NCBI RefSeq assembly: GCF_023540835.1
Contig: NZ_JALKCU010000005.1
Span: forward strand, 62,001-126,000
Reading direction: 5' to 3'
Length of the DNA stretch: 64,000 bases
Source: Marivivens geojensis
GTDB lineage: Bacteria; Pseudomonadota; Alphaproteobacteria; Rhodobacterales; Rhodobacteraceae
The position numbers and the translations under genes were made by a program. How positions within the stretch are numbered: position 1 is the first letter of the stretch; each line of letters opens with the position of its first letter. Below are positions 32,539 to 42,469 of this stretch, in pieces. The notes under the pieces are model-generated. The model was not told the DNA's origin. It made no database searches and saw nothing but the letters and a program-made list of their open reading frames with translations.

Positions 32539-33801
32539 TTAACACATGGCGTCAATCACATGTGCAAATGATCCATAGGCGCGACCGAGCCGCAGTCCCA
32601 TCGCGGGTAGATCGTTGCCTTCGGCATCTTTGGCGGTGAATAGCGCGTCACCTTCGGCCTTAATCGTGGTCGCATAATGGAACTCATGCGCGGCCCAATG
32701 TCCTGCGAACGGACCATGCGTACCTGTCACCGTCCGATATCCCAGATGTAGCTTTCGCCGTGCAAACGAAGTTTCCAATCGCAACAGCCCGGCCATCTCG
32801 TGCCGTGTGCCATCGGCATCTACTAGACCATCACCCATGACCATATAGCCGCCGCATTCTCCATAAATATCAGTGGTTAATGCGGCGTTCTGCAGGTTCT
32901 GTGTAAATCCCGATCTAACAATCTGACCTGCATAAAGCTCTGGATAACCGCCGGGCAGATAAACCAAATCGGACTCTGGGATCGGATCACCATTGAGCGG
33001 TGAGAACGGAATGACTTCGGCCCCATTACGCTGCCAATCGGCAATCATATGCGGATAGGAAAAGGCAAAGGCGCGGTCTTGGGCCAATGCAATACGCTGC
33101 GCGGGCGGTGTGAGGCCCGCGTGATTGCCTGTCGCCACTGGACGCATCAACTGCCGCAGCGCGTCAATGTCCAAATGGCGACGGACAAGAGCGGCAGCGC
33201 TATCCAGAAACGCATCCAAATCTTCGCGCTCATCCGCTTGAACCAGCCCAAGGTGACGGGACGGCTGAACAATCTGCACATCGCGCGGAACGGCCCCCAA
33301 AACGGGGATGTTTGTCGCAGCTAGCGCGCGGCGTAAAATGCCTTCGTGTCGAGGCGACCCGACTTTGTTCAGGATCACGCCCGCAATGGTCACGTCCGAT
33401 GCAAAGCCTGTAAAGCCAGCGACAAGTGGCGCAATTGATCCTGCCATCCGCGCCGCATCGACCACCAAAACGACCGAGAGGCCCAGCGCACGGGCCAAAT
33501 CCGCGCTCGACCCACGGTCATCGGGCGGTGCTCCGTCAAAGAGGCCCATCGCACCTTCGACGATAAGCGGTCCATCACCAGCGGCAAGCGACCGGATACG
33601 ATCAGGCGTCATCGCCCAAGCGTCCAAATTCACACAGGGTTGACCGCTGGCAACCGCATGAAAGCGCGGATCAATATAATCAGGGCCAGATTTCGCACCG
33701 CGCACGTTCAGTCCGTCTTGGGCCAAGGCGCGTAAAAGGCCCAAGGTGATCGTCGTCTTGCCCGATCCCGAAGAGGGTGCAGCAATGACGATCCCTGTCA
33801 T
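32539..33801 (-). CDS. cobB: Cobyrinate / hydrogenobyrinate a,c-diamide synthase
   Basis: 420 residues. Amidates the a and c side chains of the corrin ring using glutamine and ATP. N-terminal P-loop APSSGSGKTTITLGLLRAL with DRGSSADLAR; C-terminal class I glutaminase domain with the nucleophile in YGECGGYMVMG. CobB (aerobic) and CbiA (anaerobic) share this architecture, so the substrate form is not certain. Its start overlaps the cobA stop by 4 bases, giving a cobA-cobB unit. Confidence 0.94.
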   Translation of the reverse strand: MTGIVIAAPSSGSGKTTITLGLLRALAQDGLNVRGAKSGPDYIDPRFHAVASGQPCVNLDAWAMTPDRIRSLAAGDGPLIVEGAMGLFDGAPPDDRGSSADLARALGLSVVLVVDAARMAGSIAPLVAGFTGFASDVTIAGVILNKVGSPRHEGILRRALAATNIPVLGAVPRDVQIVQPSRHLGLVQADEREDLDAFLDSAAALVRRHLDIDALRQLMRPVATGNHAGLTPPAQRIALAQDRAFAFSYPHMIADWQRNGAEVIPFSPLNGDPIPESDLVYLPGGYPELYAGQIVRSGFTQNLQNAALTTDIYGECGGYMVMGDGLVDADGTRHEMAGLLRLETSFARRKLHLGYRTVTGTHGPFAGHWAAHEFHYATTIKAEGDALFTAKDAEGNDLPAMGLRLGRAYGSFAHVIDAMC

Positions 33802-34649
33802 GCGCTCTCTGCCGGACGACCACGCCCTAGCGGGTCAAGGTTGCGCGGTTCAATACCTGCCGCAAGGCTCTGCCAATCGAGAACCTGACGCATCAGAACC
33901 GACCGACCCACGCAAATGATCGCAGGCGGTTCCAGCCCAGCGGCCGCAATGTCGGCCTCTAGCGTGCCCAAGGTCGATTCCAAAACCTGCTGGTTTGGTG
34001 TCGTCGCATTGGTCACCACTGCCACAGGTTCCGACAGCGGACGCCCCGCATCAATCAGGCTACCTGCGATCTGGGCGATGTGTTTCATTCCCATGTAGAT
34101 CACCAGGACTTGCGATCCCTTGCTGATCGCCGCCCAATCGAGCGATTGCGGTGTTTCACCCGACTGGTCGTGCCCCGTGACAAAGGTCACCGATTGGTTC
34201 ACGTCGCGGTGGGTGACAGGAATGCCCGCGTAGGCCAAGCCGCCGATACCTGCCGAAATTCCGGGGATAATGCGCACAGGAACGCCATGCTGAATCAGGG
34301 TTTGCGCTTCTTCGCCACCACGGCCAAAGACAAACGGATCGCCGCCCTTGAGCCGCAAAACCTTTTTGCCCACTTTCGCCATGTCGACAAGTTGGAGCGA
34401 GATGTCGCGCTGCTTTGCCGACGGTTTGCCGCCGCGCTTGCCCGCGTAAATATGTTCCGCATTCGGGGCGAGGGCGAGGATCGCCTCATCCACGAGCGCG
34501 TCATAGATCACCACATCCGCTTGCTGCAGTCCGTTAACAGCGTGCAAAGTCAGCAGCCCTGGATCACCAGGGCCAGCACCACAGAGCCATACCCAACCGG
34601 GTTTCAAAACGGGCCATGTTTGGCCGGAAAAGGGAAGCGAGTCGATCAT
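33798..34649 (-). CDS. cobA: Uroporphyrinogen-III C-methyltransferase (SUMT)
   Basis: 283 residues. Methylates uroporphyrinogen III twice with AdoMet to precorrin-2, the branch point to corrins and siroheme. Motifs WLCGAGPGDPGLLTLHAV, YAGKRGGK, LRLKGGDPFVFGRGGEEA and VRIIPGISAG. It is a stand-alone methyltransferase without the CysG dehydrogenase domain. Divergent from cbiD with 96 bases between starts, in which I see no cobalamin riboswitch. Confidence 0.95.
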   Translation of the reverse strand: MIDSLPFSGQTWPVLKPGWVWLCGAGPGDPGLLTLHAVNGLQQADVVIYDALVDEAILALAPNAEHIYAGKRGGKPSAKQRDISLQLVDMAKVGKKVLRLKGGDPFVFGRGGEEAQTLIQHGVPVRIIPGISAGIGGLAYAGIPVTHRDVNQSVTFVTGHDQSGETPQSLDWAAISKGSQVLVIYMGMKHIAQIAGSLIDAGRPLSEPVAVVTNATTPNQQVLESTLGTLEADIAAAGLEPPAIICVGRSVLMRQVLDWQSLAAGIEPRNLDPLGRGRPAESA

Positions 34650-34745
34650 GGGGTCGTTATGCCCCGTAAGTCAGGGTGAATAAAGCCGACAAACGACGCA
34701 GTTTGCTGGATTGGCGGCACGGATAAGCCGTTCTATAGTCGCTGC

Positions 34746-35795
34746 ATGACGCGTAAACCTGACACTCCTTTGCGCCGTGGCTGGACCACGGGTGCTTGTG
34801 CCACCGCCGCCACCAAGGCGGCGTTGCTGCGTTTGTGGGGTGGAGCTTGGCCTGAAACCGTTTCGATCACTTTGCCCAAGGGCGAAATGCCTGTGTTTGA
34901 GTTGGCCTATATGGACATGGGCGACGGCTATGCCGAAGCTGGAATCATCAAAGATGCGGGCGACGACCCTGACGTGACCCATGGTGCCTTGATCCGTGCG
35001 CGGGTCGAAAGATCGACGGGGGGCGTGACATTCCATGCGGGCATCGGTGTCGGGACAGTGACCAAAGCGGGATTGCCGATCCCCGTTGGGGAACCTGCGA
35101 TCAACCCTGTGCCGCGTGCTTTGATGGATGAGGTTGTCGCGGAACTGGCAAGCGAGTTTGGCCAATCCCCTGATATTGCGATCACGATTACCGTGCCCAA
35201 CGGGGCAGAGCTCGCTCAGAAAACATGGAATCCGCGTTTGGGGATTAAAGGCGGGCTGTCGATCCTTGGCACGACCGGCGTGGTGCGTCCGTTCTCTTGT
35301 GCGGCGTGGATTGCGTCGATCCACCGTGGAGTGGATGTGGCGCGGGCAGGGAACACGACCCATGTTGCGGGCTGCACCGGTGCGACCTCTGAACGGATCG
35401 TGCAGGGGCTTTATGGTCTGCCCGATCACGCCATGCTCGATATGGGGGATTTCGCGGGTGGTTTGTTGAAATATCTGCGCCAACATCCCGTGCCGCGCCT
35501 GACGATTGGCGGTGGCATCGGTAAGCTGGCAAAGTTGGCGCAGGGTGCAATGGACCTCCATTCGGGGCGGTCGCAGGTTGATTTCGCGATCCTTGCAGAT
35601 TGGATGGGGGATGACAGGCTGCGCGGTGCCAATACGGTTCTTGAAGCCTATGAAATTTGCGGTGCGCCTCTGGCCGATCTTATTGCCGTCAAAGCAAGTG
35701 AACAGGCGTTGTCGGTGGTGCGCGATGCGGGTATCGACATCGATATCGTGGTCATTGACCGCGCAGGCACGATATTGGCGAGGACAGACGTGTGA
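34746..35795 (+). CDS. cbiD: Cobalt-precorrin-5B C1-methyltransferase CbiD
   Basis: 349 residues. Starts with the family signature RRGWTTGACATAATKAAL and contains VGTVTKAGLPIPVGEPAINP, GGLSILGTTGVVRPFS and GNTTHVAGCTGATSE. CbiD belongs classically to the early-cobalt (anaerobic) pathway, whereas the aerobic route is expected to use CobF; its use beside cobK in an apparently aerobic lineage is worth noting. Overlaps cobK by 4 bases. Confidence 0.95.
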   Translation: MTRKPDTPLRRGWTTGACATAATKAALLRLWGGAWPETVSITLPKGEMPVFELAYMDMGDGYAEAGIIKDAGDDPDVTHGALIRARVERSTGGVTFHAGIGVGTVTKAGLPIPVGEPAINPVPRALMDEVVAELASEFGQSPDIAITITVPNGAELAQKTWNPRLGIKGGLSILGTTGVVRPFSCAAWIASIHRGVDVARAGNTTHVAGCTGATSERIVQGLYGLPDHAMLDMGDFAGGLLKYLRQHPVPRLTIGGGIGKLAKLAQGAMDLHSGRSQVDFAILADWMGDDRLRGANTVLEAYEICGAPLADLIAVKASEQALSVVRDAGIDIDIVVIDRAGTILARTDV

Positions 35796-36502
35796 TCCTT
35801 TTATTGGCTGGAACTACAGAGGCCCGCAAAATGGCGTGGCTGCTCCATGATTATGGGATTGAGGCTGTTGCCTCTCTCGCGGGTGAAACCGCATCCCCCA
35901 CGGCCTATCCGATCCCGACCCGCATCGGTGGGTTCGGCGGTGAGGCTGGTTTTACCCAGTATTTGGACGAGAACGGTATCACAGCGGTCATCGATGCCAC
36001 GCATCCTTTTGCAACTGCGATCACCGAACGGACGGCGCGTGTCTGCGCCCATCGCGGTTTGCCCTATATCCAACTGATCCGAGCCGAGTGGGAGCCGGAG
36101 CCGGAGGACAAATGGATCATGGTTCCCGATATGGCGAGCGTCTCTGCTGTCGTCCCCGATGGCACTCGAGTTTTTGCAGCCGTTGGTCGTAAGGGCGCGA
36201 CAGAGTTGAATTTGCCGAATTGCCACCTCGTGATCCGCACTGTTGACCCTCAGCCTGCTGAGGACGGTGTGACCTACATCACGGGCCGTCCGCCATTCCC
36301 CGAGGCGGATGAAGTGGACCTGCTGAAACTGCATGAGATCGACATCGTGATTGCCAAAAACGCGGGTGGGATGACCGAAGGCAAACTTCTCGCGGCGCGG
36401 CAATTGGGAATACCTGTTGTCATGGTGCAGCGTCCGCCAATGCCCGATGCGCTGCGGCGTGAACGGGTTCAGGATGTTTTGGATTGGGTTATGGATCTAT
36501 GA
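35792..36502 (+). CDS. cobK: Precorrin-6A reductase
   Basis: 236 residues. NADPH-dependent reduction of precorrin-6A (CobK) or its cobalt form (CbiJ). Starts ILLLAGTTEARKMAWLLHDY and has the family segment VIDATHPFATAITER and AKNAGGMTEGKL. It starts from GTG at 35792 within the cbiD stop and overlaps the glycosylase start by 4 bases. Confidence 0.93.
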   Translation: MILLLAGTTEARKMAWLLHDYGIEAVASLAGETASPTAYPIPTRIGGFGGEAGFTQYLDENGITAVIDATHPFATAITERTARVCAHRGLPYIQLIRAEWEPEPEDKWIMVPDMASVSAVVPDGTRVFAAVGRKGATELNLPNCHLVIRTVDPQPAEDGVTYITGRPPFPEADEVDLLKLHEIDIVIAKNAGGMTEGKLLAARQLGIPVVMVQRPPMPDALRRERVQDVLDWVMDL

Positions 36503-37128
36503 TTGGGCGGATCATCGAAACCGATGATTGCATCCTCGAAGGGATCGCGTGGTTGTCAGCCGCACATCCCGAATTCAAAGCCGCCTATGACCTGACGGGG
36601 CCATTGCCACTGCGCCGTACCAAAGACGGGTTTGATCGGCTTTTGTCCGCGATTGTCAGCCAACAGGTGAGTGTCGCTGCTGCCAGTGCGATCTGGTCAC
36701 GGGTTGAGGCGGCAGGCATGACCGACCCTGAGAATGTCTTGAACGCCAGCGAAGATGACCTTCGCGCTTTGGGCATGAGCCGCCAAAAGGTGCGCTATGC
36801 AAAAGCGCTTGCGGGGGCTGGAATTGACTTTAACAATTTACGACAACTCTCTGATTTAGAAATCATTAAGGAGTTGACAGCTGTCAACGGAATAGGCGTT
36901 TGGACGGCTGAAATATACGCTATGTTCGCGCTGGGTCGGGCTGATGTATTTGCCCCCGGTGATCTGGCTCTACAAGAGGCCGCGCGGATGATGTTCAACC
37001 TCGACGCCCGACCGACAGAGCGGGCATTGCGAAAAATGGCCGAAGACTGGAGCCCATGGCGTGCGGTTGCGGCGCGGCTCTTGTGGGCCTACTACAAGGT
37101 AGCGAAAGACAGGGAAGGTATCCTATGA
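36499..37128 (+). CDS. HhH-GPD DNA glycosylase (AlkA-like)
   Basis: 209 residues from ATG 36499. Helix-hairpin-helix LTAVNGIGVWTAEIYAMFAL with the catalytic aspartate in [27 protein letters not shown] is the preceding conserved helix. Excises alkylated purines (3-methyladenine type) from DNA. There is no N-terminal AlkA or Ada domain, so this is the short form. It is fused by overlaps (ATGA) into the cbiD-cobK-esterase chain, an unusual partner for corrin genes. Confidence 0.9.
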   Translation: MIGRIIETDDCILEGIAWLSAAHPEFKAAYDLTGPLPLRRTKDGFDRLLSAIVSQQVSVAAASAIWSRVEAAGMTDPENVLNASEDDLRALGMSRQKVRYAKALAGAGIDFNNLRQLSDLEIIKELTAVNGIGVWTAEIYAMFALGRADVFAPGDLALQEAARMMFNLDARPTERALRKMAEDWSPWRAVAARLLWAYYKVAKDREGIL

Positions 37129-37790
37129 CACGTGCTCTTCAGGCGGACCGGCGCGAACCGGTATCAGGCGATCTGCGATCCGCTGTTGTGTTCTTGCATG
37201 GCTACGGTGCCAATGGGGCCGACCTTTTGGGGCTAGCGGATGTGCTGGGCGAACACCTGCCGGACACGATGTTCATTGCCCCTGATGCGCCCGAGGCTTG
37301 CGCAGGTGCGCCGATGGGGTTCCAGTGGTTCCCAATCCCGTGGATTGATGGATCGAGCGAAGAGGAATCGCGTCAGGGTCTTGATCGTGCCTCTGACGAT
37401 CTGAACGCGTTTTTGGACGGTGTGATGGTCGATTATGATCTTCTGCCCGAACAGGTTATGATCTTTGGCTTTTCCCAAGGCACGATGATGTCTCTGCACG
37501 TCGCACCCCGCCGCGAAGATGCTGTTGCGGGGATCTGTGCGTTTTCTGGTCGTCTGCTCGAGCCAGAGTTGCTCGCCGACGAACTGACGTGCCGTCCTGC
37601 TGTTTTGCTGGTGCATGGGGATCAGGATGATGTCGTTCCTGTCCAATCCTTGCCTGAGGCCGCAGAGGCCCTCCAAGGGGCGGGGTGGAAAGAGGTCTAT
37701 GCGCACATCATGAAGGGCACGGGCCACGGCATTGCGCCTGATGGTCTTTCGGTCGCCCTCGCGTTCATGCGTGAGCGGTTGGGTTACTGA
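37125..37790 (+). CDS. Carboxylesterase/phospholipase (COG0400-like)
   Basis: 221 residues from ATG 37125, overlapping the glycosylase by 4 bases. Alpha/beta hydrolase with nucleophile in GFSQGTMMSLHVA, HGYGANGADLLG at the oxyanion site, aspartate in HGDQDDVVP and histidine in GTGHGIAPDG. Cytosolic esterase with broad acyl-ester specificity in relatives. Last gene of the plus-strand corrin-side operon. Confidence 0.9.
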   Translation: MTRALQADRREPVSGDLRSAVVFLHGYGANGADLLGLADVLGEHLPDTMFIAPDAPEACAGAPMGFQWFPIPWIDGSSEEESRQGLDRASDDLNAFLDGVMVDYDLLPEQVMIFGFSQGTMMSLHVAPRREDAVAGICAFSGRLLEPELLADELTCRPAVLLVHGDQDDVVPVQSLPEAAEALQGAGWKEVYAHIMKGTGHGIAPDGLSVALAFMRERLGY

Positions 37791-37980
37791 CCAAAGACAG
37801 GGCAATTTGCCTATTGTCGCGTCACTCGGCTGTTACATCGCTGCGGTTATCTGCGGGCACGCGTTGACGATATCGTGAGGCTTGATCCGTTTGGTCTACG
37901 ATATATAGTCAATGCTATGCTGGGGCGGGTTGCTCCCGCTCTGGTGCCTAGAGCAGACAGAGTAGTGGAGATATGCTCCG

Positions 37981-38565
37981 ATGGATGGCGATTTTAGGAT
38001 AAATTTTGTGAGAGATCAGGCAGGGCCGCGGTCGCATCCTGCGCTGGTTCTGAACGCGGACTATCGACCGTTGTCGTATTACCCGCTTTCGCTTTGGCCT
38101 TGGCAAGAAGCGGTCAAGGCGGTCTTTCTGGATAGGGTGGATATTGTAGCCACCTACGACGAAGTGGTCCGCAGCCCATCGACAGAGTTCCTGATCCCGT
38201 CGGTTGTCGTCCTCAAAGATTATGTCAAACCTCAAAAGCGCGTGGCCTTCACGCGCTTTAATCTTTTCTTGAGGGACGAATTTCAGTGCCAATACTGTGG
38301 CGGACATGGTGATCTAACGTTCGACCATGTGGTGCCACGGGCACGAGGTGGGATTACAAGCTGGGAAAATGTGGTTGCTGCGTGTTCTCCGTGCAACCTT
38401 GCCAAAGGGTCAAAGAGCCTACGGCAGGCGGGGATGCATCTGCGGAAGCCGCCGCGTCAGCCCAGTGCCGAGGAATTGCGAAACCTTGGGCGTAAATTCC
38501 GTCCGAACCACCTTCATGAAAGCTGGTTGGACTACCTCTATTGGGACACCGAATTGGACGCATAA
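37981..38565 (+). CDS. HNH endonuclease domain protein
   Basis: 194 residues. Zinc-type HNH: two CxxC pairs (CQYCGG and CSPCNL) around the catalytic FDHVVPRARGG and SWENVVAAC. N-terminal region LVLNADYRPLSYYPLSLWPW is the conserved lead of the COG1403 HNH group widespread in Proteobacteria chromosomes. Not a homing endonuclease by context; the cellular role is not known. The preceding 190 bases hold no gene I can support. Confidence 0.9.
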   Translation: MDGDFRINFVRDQAGPRSHPALVLNADYRPLSYYPLSLWPWQEAVKAVFLDRVDIVATYDEVVRSPSTEFLIPSVVVLKDYVKPQKRVAFTRFNLFLRDEFQCQYCGGHGDLTFDHVVPRARGGITSWENVVAACSPCNLAKGSKSLRQAGMHLRKPPRQPSAEELRNLGRKFRPNHLHESWLDYLYWDTELDA

Positions 38566-38630
38566 GCCGAGGAAGGTTTCATTTCCGTGCTAAGCCGCTA
38601 GACTTTATCCGTAGAGAATTGTAAGTCGCG

Positions 38631-38645
38631 AGCGTTAACGCTAAC
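38631..38645 (+). promoter_or_regulatory. LacI-type palindrome upstream of zwf
   Basis: AGCGTTAACGCT (38631-38642) is a perfect 12-bp palindrome and runs into GTTAACGCTAAC (38634-38645). It lies 45 bases before the zwf start. It resembles operators of the LacI-type carbon regulator CceR/GluR known for zwf-pgl-pgi in Rhodobacterales; the assignment rests on memory of that motif. The regulator gene is not in the window. Confidence 0.55.
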
Positions 38646-38689
38646 ATAACTGGCGTGATGTGATCTACGAGAGAGAAGCGGAGAACAGC

Positions 38690-40144
38690 ATGGTATCGCG
38701 TGTCATTCCGGTCGAACCCTTCGACCTAGTGATTTTTGGGGGCACGGGCGATCTGGCCCGCCGTAAAATCCTGCCTGGCTTGTTCCGCCGTTATCTGTCG
38801 GGGCAAATGACCCCTGAATCGCGGATCATCGGTGCGGCGCGTTCAGAGATGGATGCCGAAGGTTTCCGTCAAATGGTGGCTGACGCAATCCAAGAATTCG
38901 GTGGCGCCGAGAAGTCTGAAAAGAAAGCGATCGCAGAGTTCCTCGCGCGTCTCGACTATGTTGCGATTGATGCAAAAGGCGAGGGCGGTTGGGCGCAGCT
39001 TGCTGGTCTGATGCGCGACGGTGTTGTGCGTGCGTTCTATTTCTCTGTCGCGCCGAGCCTTTTTGGCGACCTTGCCGAACGTCTTCACCTTCATGGGATC
39101 GCAAACAGCGAAAGCCGTATCGTGGTTGAGAAACCGTTCGGCCGCGATCTGGCATCGGCCAAAGCGCTGAACGCGGTTCTGGCAACGCATTTCGATGAAA
39201 CGCAGATTTACCGCATCGACCACTATCTGGGCAAAGAAACCGTTCAGAACCTTATGGCTGTCCGCTTCGGCAACGTTCTGTTCGAGCCGCTTTGGAACAA
39301 CCACTACGTTGATCACATCCAGATCACCGTGGCGGAAACTGTCGGTGTTGGTGGTCGCGGTGCCTACTACGATAAATCGGGTGCGATGCGCGACATGGTG
39401 CAGAACCACCTGATGCAGCTCTTGTGTCTCATCGCGATGGAACCGCCGAGCAAGTTTGAGGCCGACGAGGTCCGCAACGAAAAGCTCAAGGTCATCCGTG
39501 CTCTGCAAAACGTGGATCACCACCACATTGTGCGTGGTCAATATGACGCCGATGGCAGCAGCCCGTCCTATCGTGACGATGCGGAAAACCCGCGTTCGTT
39601 CACTGAGAGCTTTATCGCGATGCGCTGCCACATCAACAACTGGCGTTGGGCTGGCGTGCCATTCTACCTGCGCACAGGTAAAAAGATGAAAGCGCGGTCG
39701 TCCGAGATCGCTGTGGTATTCAAGGACCTTGGCCACTCTATCTTTGAGGGCGATGAGGCTCGCCACCGCAATATCCTCGCGATCCGTTTGCAGCCGAACG
39801 AAGGCATCGACCTGCAGGTGACGATCAAGGAACCGGGTCCAGGTGGTATGCGTCTGATCGACGTGCCGCTGGATATGACTTTCTCTGAGGCCCTTGGGGA
39901 TGACGCAGAGGATGTGACCGACGCCTACGAACGTCTGATTATGGATGTGATCCGTGGCAACCAGACCCTGTTCATGCGTGGCGACGAGGTTGAGGCGGCT
40001 TGGGCTTGGACTGATCCGCTGATCAATGATTGGGAACGTCGCAACGATGTGCCTAAACTCTACGACCAAGGCTCTGCTGGTCCCGATGACGCGTTGATGC
40101 TGATGCATCGTGACGGTCGTCGCTGGCGCGATATCAAAGGTTAA
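38690..40144 (+). CDS. zwf: Glucose-6-phosphate 1-dehydrogenase
   Basis: 484 residues from ATG 38690, preceded by a GGAG; an upstream ATG-like start at 38660 is less likely. Oxidises glucose-6-phosphate to 6-phosphogluconolactone with NADP. FGGTGDLARRKILPGL is the nucleotide-binding motif and RIDHYLGKETVQNLMAVRF the substrate signature. First gene of zwf-pgl-pgi, the entry to the Entner-Doudoroff path. Confidence 0.98.
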   Translation: MVSRVIPVEPFDLVIFGGTGDLARRKILPGLFRRYLSGQMTPESRIIGAARSEMDAEGFRQMVADAIQEFGGAEKSEKKAIAEFLARLDYVAIDAKGEGGWAQLAGLMRDGVVRAFYFSVAPSLFGDLAERLHLHGIANSESRIVVEKPFGRDLASAKALNAVLATHFDETQIYRIDHYLGKETVQNLMAVRFGNVLFEPLWNNHYVDHIQITVAETVGVGGRGAYYDKSGAMRDMVQNHLMQLLCLIAMEPPSKFEADEVRNEKLKVIRALQNVDHHHIVRGQYDADGSSPSYRDDAENPRSFTESFIAMRCHINNWRWAGVPFYLRTGKKMKARSSEIAVVFKDLGHSIFEGDEARHRNILAIRLQPNEGIDLQVTIKEPGPGGMRLIDVPLDMTFSEALGDDAEDVTDAYERLIMDVIRGNQTLFMRGDEVEAAWAWTDPLINDWERRNDVPKLYDQGSAGPDDALMLMHRDGRRWRDIKG

Positions 40145-40151
40145 GCAAACG

Positions 40152-40172
40152 ACGGCGGGCTGGTCCCGCCGT
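40152..40172 (+). other. Intercistronic hairpin between zwf and pgl
   Basis: ACGGCGGG-CTGGT-CCCGCCGT, an 8-bp perfect stem 7 bases after the zwf stop, without a T tract. It may stabilise or process the mRNA and so set zwf above pgl-pgi, which is inference. Confidence 0.55.
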
Positions 40173-40192
40173 TGATCTGAAAGGACAAAACG

Positions 40193-40864
40193 ATGGATTT
40201 CATCGAATACGCCGACGCGGAACTTATGATGATGACTCTCGCGGATAAGATCGCGAGTGAATTGCGAGAAACGCTCCAGCATGATGAGTTTGCGACCTTG
40301 GCTGTTCCGGGTGGTACAACGCCCGGTCCGATTTTTGACTCGCTCTGCGCGGTTGATCTGGATTGGGCACGGGTCAATGTGATGCTGACGGATGAACGCT
40401 GGGTTCCTGAGAGTTCTGAGCGATCCAATACGCGTCTGATCAAAGAACGCCTGCTGATCAATCACGCGGCTGCCGCGACTTATCTGCCTCTCTTCAAAGA
40501 GGGTGGATCGGCTGAGGAAAAACTGCCCGAACTGTCGGCCGTGATTGCGCCAAAGCTGCCGATTTCCGTCTGTGTGCTCGGCATGGGTGCGGACATGCAT
40601 ACGGCGTCGATTTTCCCCGAGGCGGATCGTCTGGCGGATGCGCTGCATGGCACCGATATCCTTTATCCGATGCGGGCGCCCGGTGCGCCTGAGCCGCGGA
40701 TCACGCTCTCTGCGCATGTCCTGAAGGACGCAATGCGCCGACATATCGTAATCAAAGGTGCCGACAAACGTGAGGCACTGGAAAAGGCTCGTCATCTGAG
40801 CGCGGACGACGCCCCAGTCGCCGCTGTTCTGTCGGGCGCAACTGTTCACTGGGCTGAAGCATGA
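40193..40864 (+). CDS. pgl: 6-phosphogluconolactonase
   Basis: 223 residues. Hydrolyses the lactone made by Zwf. DevB/NagB-like fold: [33 protein letters not shown] and [20 protein letters not shown] are the phosphate-binding and catalytic segments. The start has AAAGGAC upstream. It overlaps pgi by 4 bases. Confidence 0.95.
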   Translation: MDFIEYADAELMMMTLADKIASELRETLQHDEFATLAVPGGTTPGPIFDSLCAVDLDWARVNVMLTDERWVPESSERSNTRLIKERLLINHAAAATYLPLFKEGGSAEEKLPELSAVIAPKLPISVCVLGMGADMHTASIFPEADRLADALHGTDILYPMRAPGAPEPRITLSAHVLKDAMRRHIVIKGADKREALEKARHLSADDAPVAAVLSGATVHWAEA

Positions 40865-42465
40865 CCATTTTTGACGACCTGAAATCCCACTACGCTTCTA
40901 TCAAAAACCGCCGCATCGAAAGCATGTTGGACGCGCGTCGCGCCGATGATTTTTCGGCGCAGGCTGGGGATATGCTGTTCGATTATTCGAAGACCAACAT
41001 CGATTCCGATGCGCGGGACATGCTGATCGGTCTGTTAGAGACAACGGGCGTTGCCGCACGGCGCGATGCAATGTTTGCGGGCGAAAAGATCAATGAGACC
41101 GAAGGGCGTGCGGTGCTGCATACGGCGCTGCGGAACCTCGACGGTGGTGCGGTGAAGGTCGATGGCCAAGATGTCATCCCTGCCGTTCGAGACACGCTCG
41201 CACGGATGGAGGCGTTTGCCGCCGATGTCCGCGAAGGTCGTTACACAGGGCAGGGTGGCAAGATCACGGATGTGATCAACATCGGCATCGGTGGGTCGGA
41301 CTTGGGTCCTGCTATGGCATACCGTGCGCTGGCGCCTTATGCCGATGGGCCGCGTTGCCATTTCGTGTCGAATGTCGACCCTGCAGATATCGCGCAAGTT
41401 CTGCGGTCCTGCGATCCTGCGACGACGCTTGTTATCGTCGCGTCAAAGACCTTTACGACGATTGAAACCATGACCAATGCCCGCACCGCAAAGGCATGGA
41501 TGAGCGAACAGGTCACGGACCCAGCGGCGCAATTCGCGGCTCTGTCGACTGCGATGGATAAGACGGCGGCCTTTGGTATTCCTGCGTCTCGCGTGTTCGG
41601 ATTCGAAGATTGGGTCGGTGGTCGTTATTCCATGTGGGGGCCGATTGGCCTGTCGCTGATGATCGCAATCGGGGCCGAAGCGTTCCGCGCATTCTTGCGC
41701 GGTGGTCAGGCGATGGATACCCATTTCCGTGCCGCAAAATGGGAAGAAAACTTGCCTGCTTTGCTGGCTCTGGTCGGAATTTGGCACAATCAGGTCTGCG
41801 GTTTCGCAACCCGTGCTGTGCTGCCCTATGACAACAATCTTGCGCGTTTGCCTGCCTACCTCCAACAGCTGGAGATGGAGAGTAACGGCAAAGGCGTCAG
41901 CATGGATGGCGCGGATCTGCCGTTCGAAAGCGGCCCTGTTGTTTGGGGTGAGCCCGGCACCAATGGTCAGCACGCTTTCTATCAGTTGATCCACCAAGGC
42001 ACGCGGGTGATCCCTTGTGAATTCCTCGTTGCTGCGACGGGTCACGATGAAGGGCTGCACCATCAGCACCAATTGCTCGTGGCGAACTGCCTTGCCCAGT
42101 CTGAGGCTCTGATGAAGGGGCGCACACTGGATGAGGCGCGCGAAAAGAACGCGGATAAATTCGAGGGTGCCGAGCTGGAACGCCAAGCGGCCCATCGCGT
42201 GTTCACGGGGAACCGTCCGTCGGTGACGATTGCCTATCCAAAGCTGGACCCCTTCATGCTCGGCCAGATTATCGCGCTTTATGAACACCGTGTGTTTGTT
42301 GAGGGCGTGGTTCTGGGCATCAACTCTTACGACCAGTGGGGCGTTGAGTTGGGCAAGGAGCTTGCCACTGCGCTTCAACCGATTGTTGAGGGTAAAGCGG
42401 ATGCCGCGTCCAAAGATGGATCGACGGCGCAACTCGTCGGGTTTTTGCGGACCAACGGTCTATAA
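40861..42465 (+). CDS. pgi: Glucose-6-phosphate isomerase
   Basis: 534 residues. Interconverts glucose-6-phosphate and fructose-6-phosphate; in organisms with a cyclic Entner-Doudoroff path it returns fructose-6-phosphate to Zwf. Motifs [48 protein letters not shown] and the C-terminal [12 protein letters not shown] are intact. Last gene of the operon. Confidence 0.98.
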   Translation: MTIFDDLKSHYASIKNRRIESMLDARRADDFSAQAGDMLFDYSKTNIDSDARDMLIGLLETTGVAARRDAMFAGEKINETEGRAVLHTALRNLDGGAVKVDGQDVIPAVRDTLARMEAFAADVREGRYTGQGGKITDVINIGIGGSDLGPAMAYRALAPYADGPRCHFVSNVDPADIAQVLRSCDPATTLVIVASKTFTTIETMTNARTAKAWMSEQVTDPAAQFAALSTAMDKTAAFGIPASRVFGFEDWVGGRYSMWGPIGLSLMIAIGAEAFRAFLRGGQAMDTHFRAAKWEENLPALLALVGIWHNQVCGFATRAVLPYDNNLARLPAYLQQLEMESNGKGVSMDGADLPFESGPVVWGEPGTNGQHAFYQLIHQGTRVIPCEFLVAATGHDEGLHHQHQLLVANCLAQSEALMKGRTLDEAREKNADKFEGAELERQAAHRVFTGNRPSVTIAYPKLDPFMLGQIIALYEHRVFVEGVVLGINSYDQWGVELGKELATALQPIVEGKADAASKDGSTAQLVGFLRTNGL

Positions 42466-42469
42466 TGAA

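Noticed and set aside
34650-34745. Cobalamin riboswitch between cobA and cbiD
   Set aside because: Only 96 bases are available between divergent starts and no B12-box sequence was seen.
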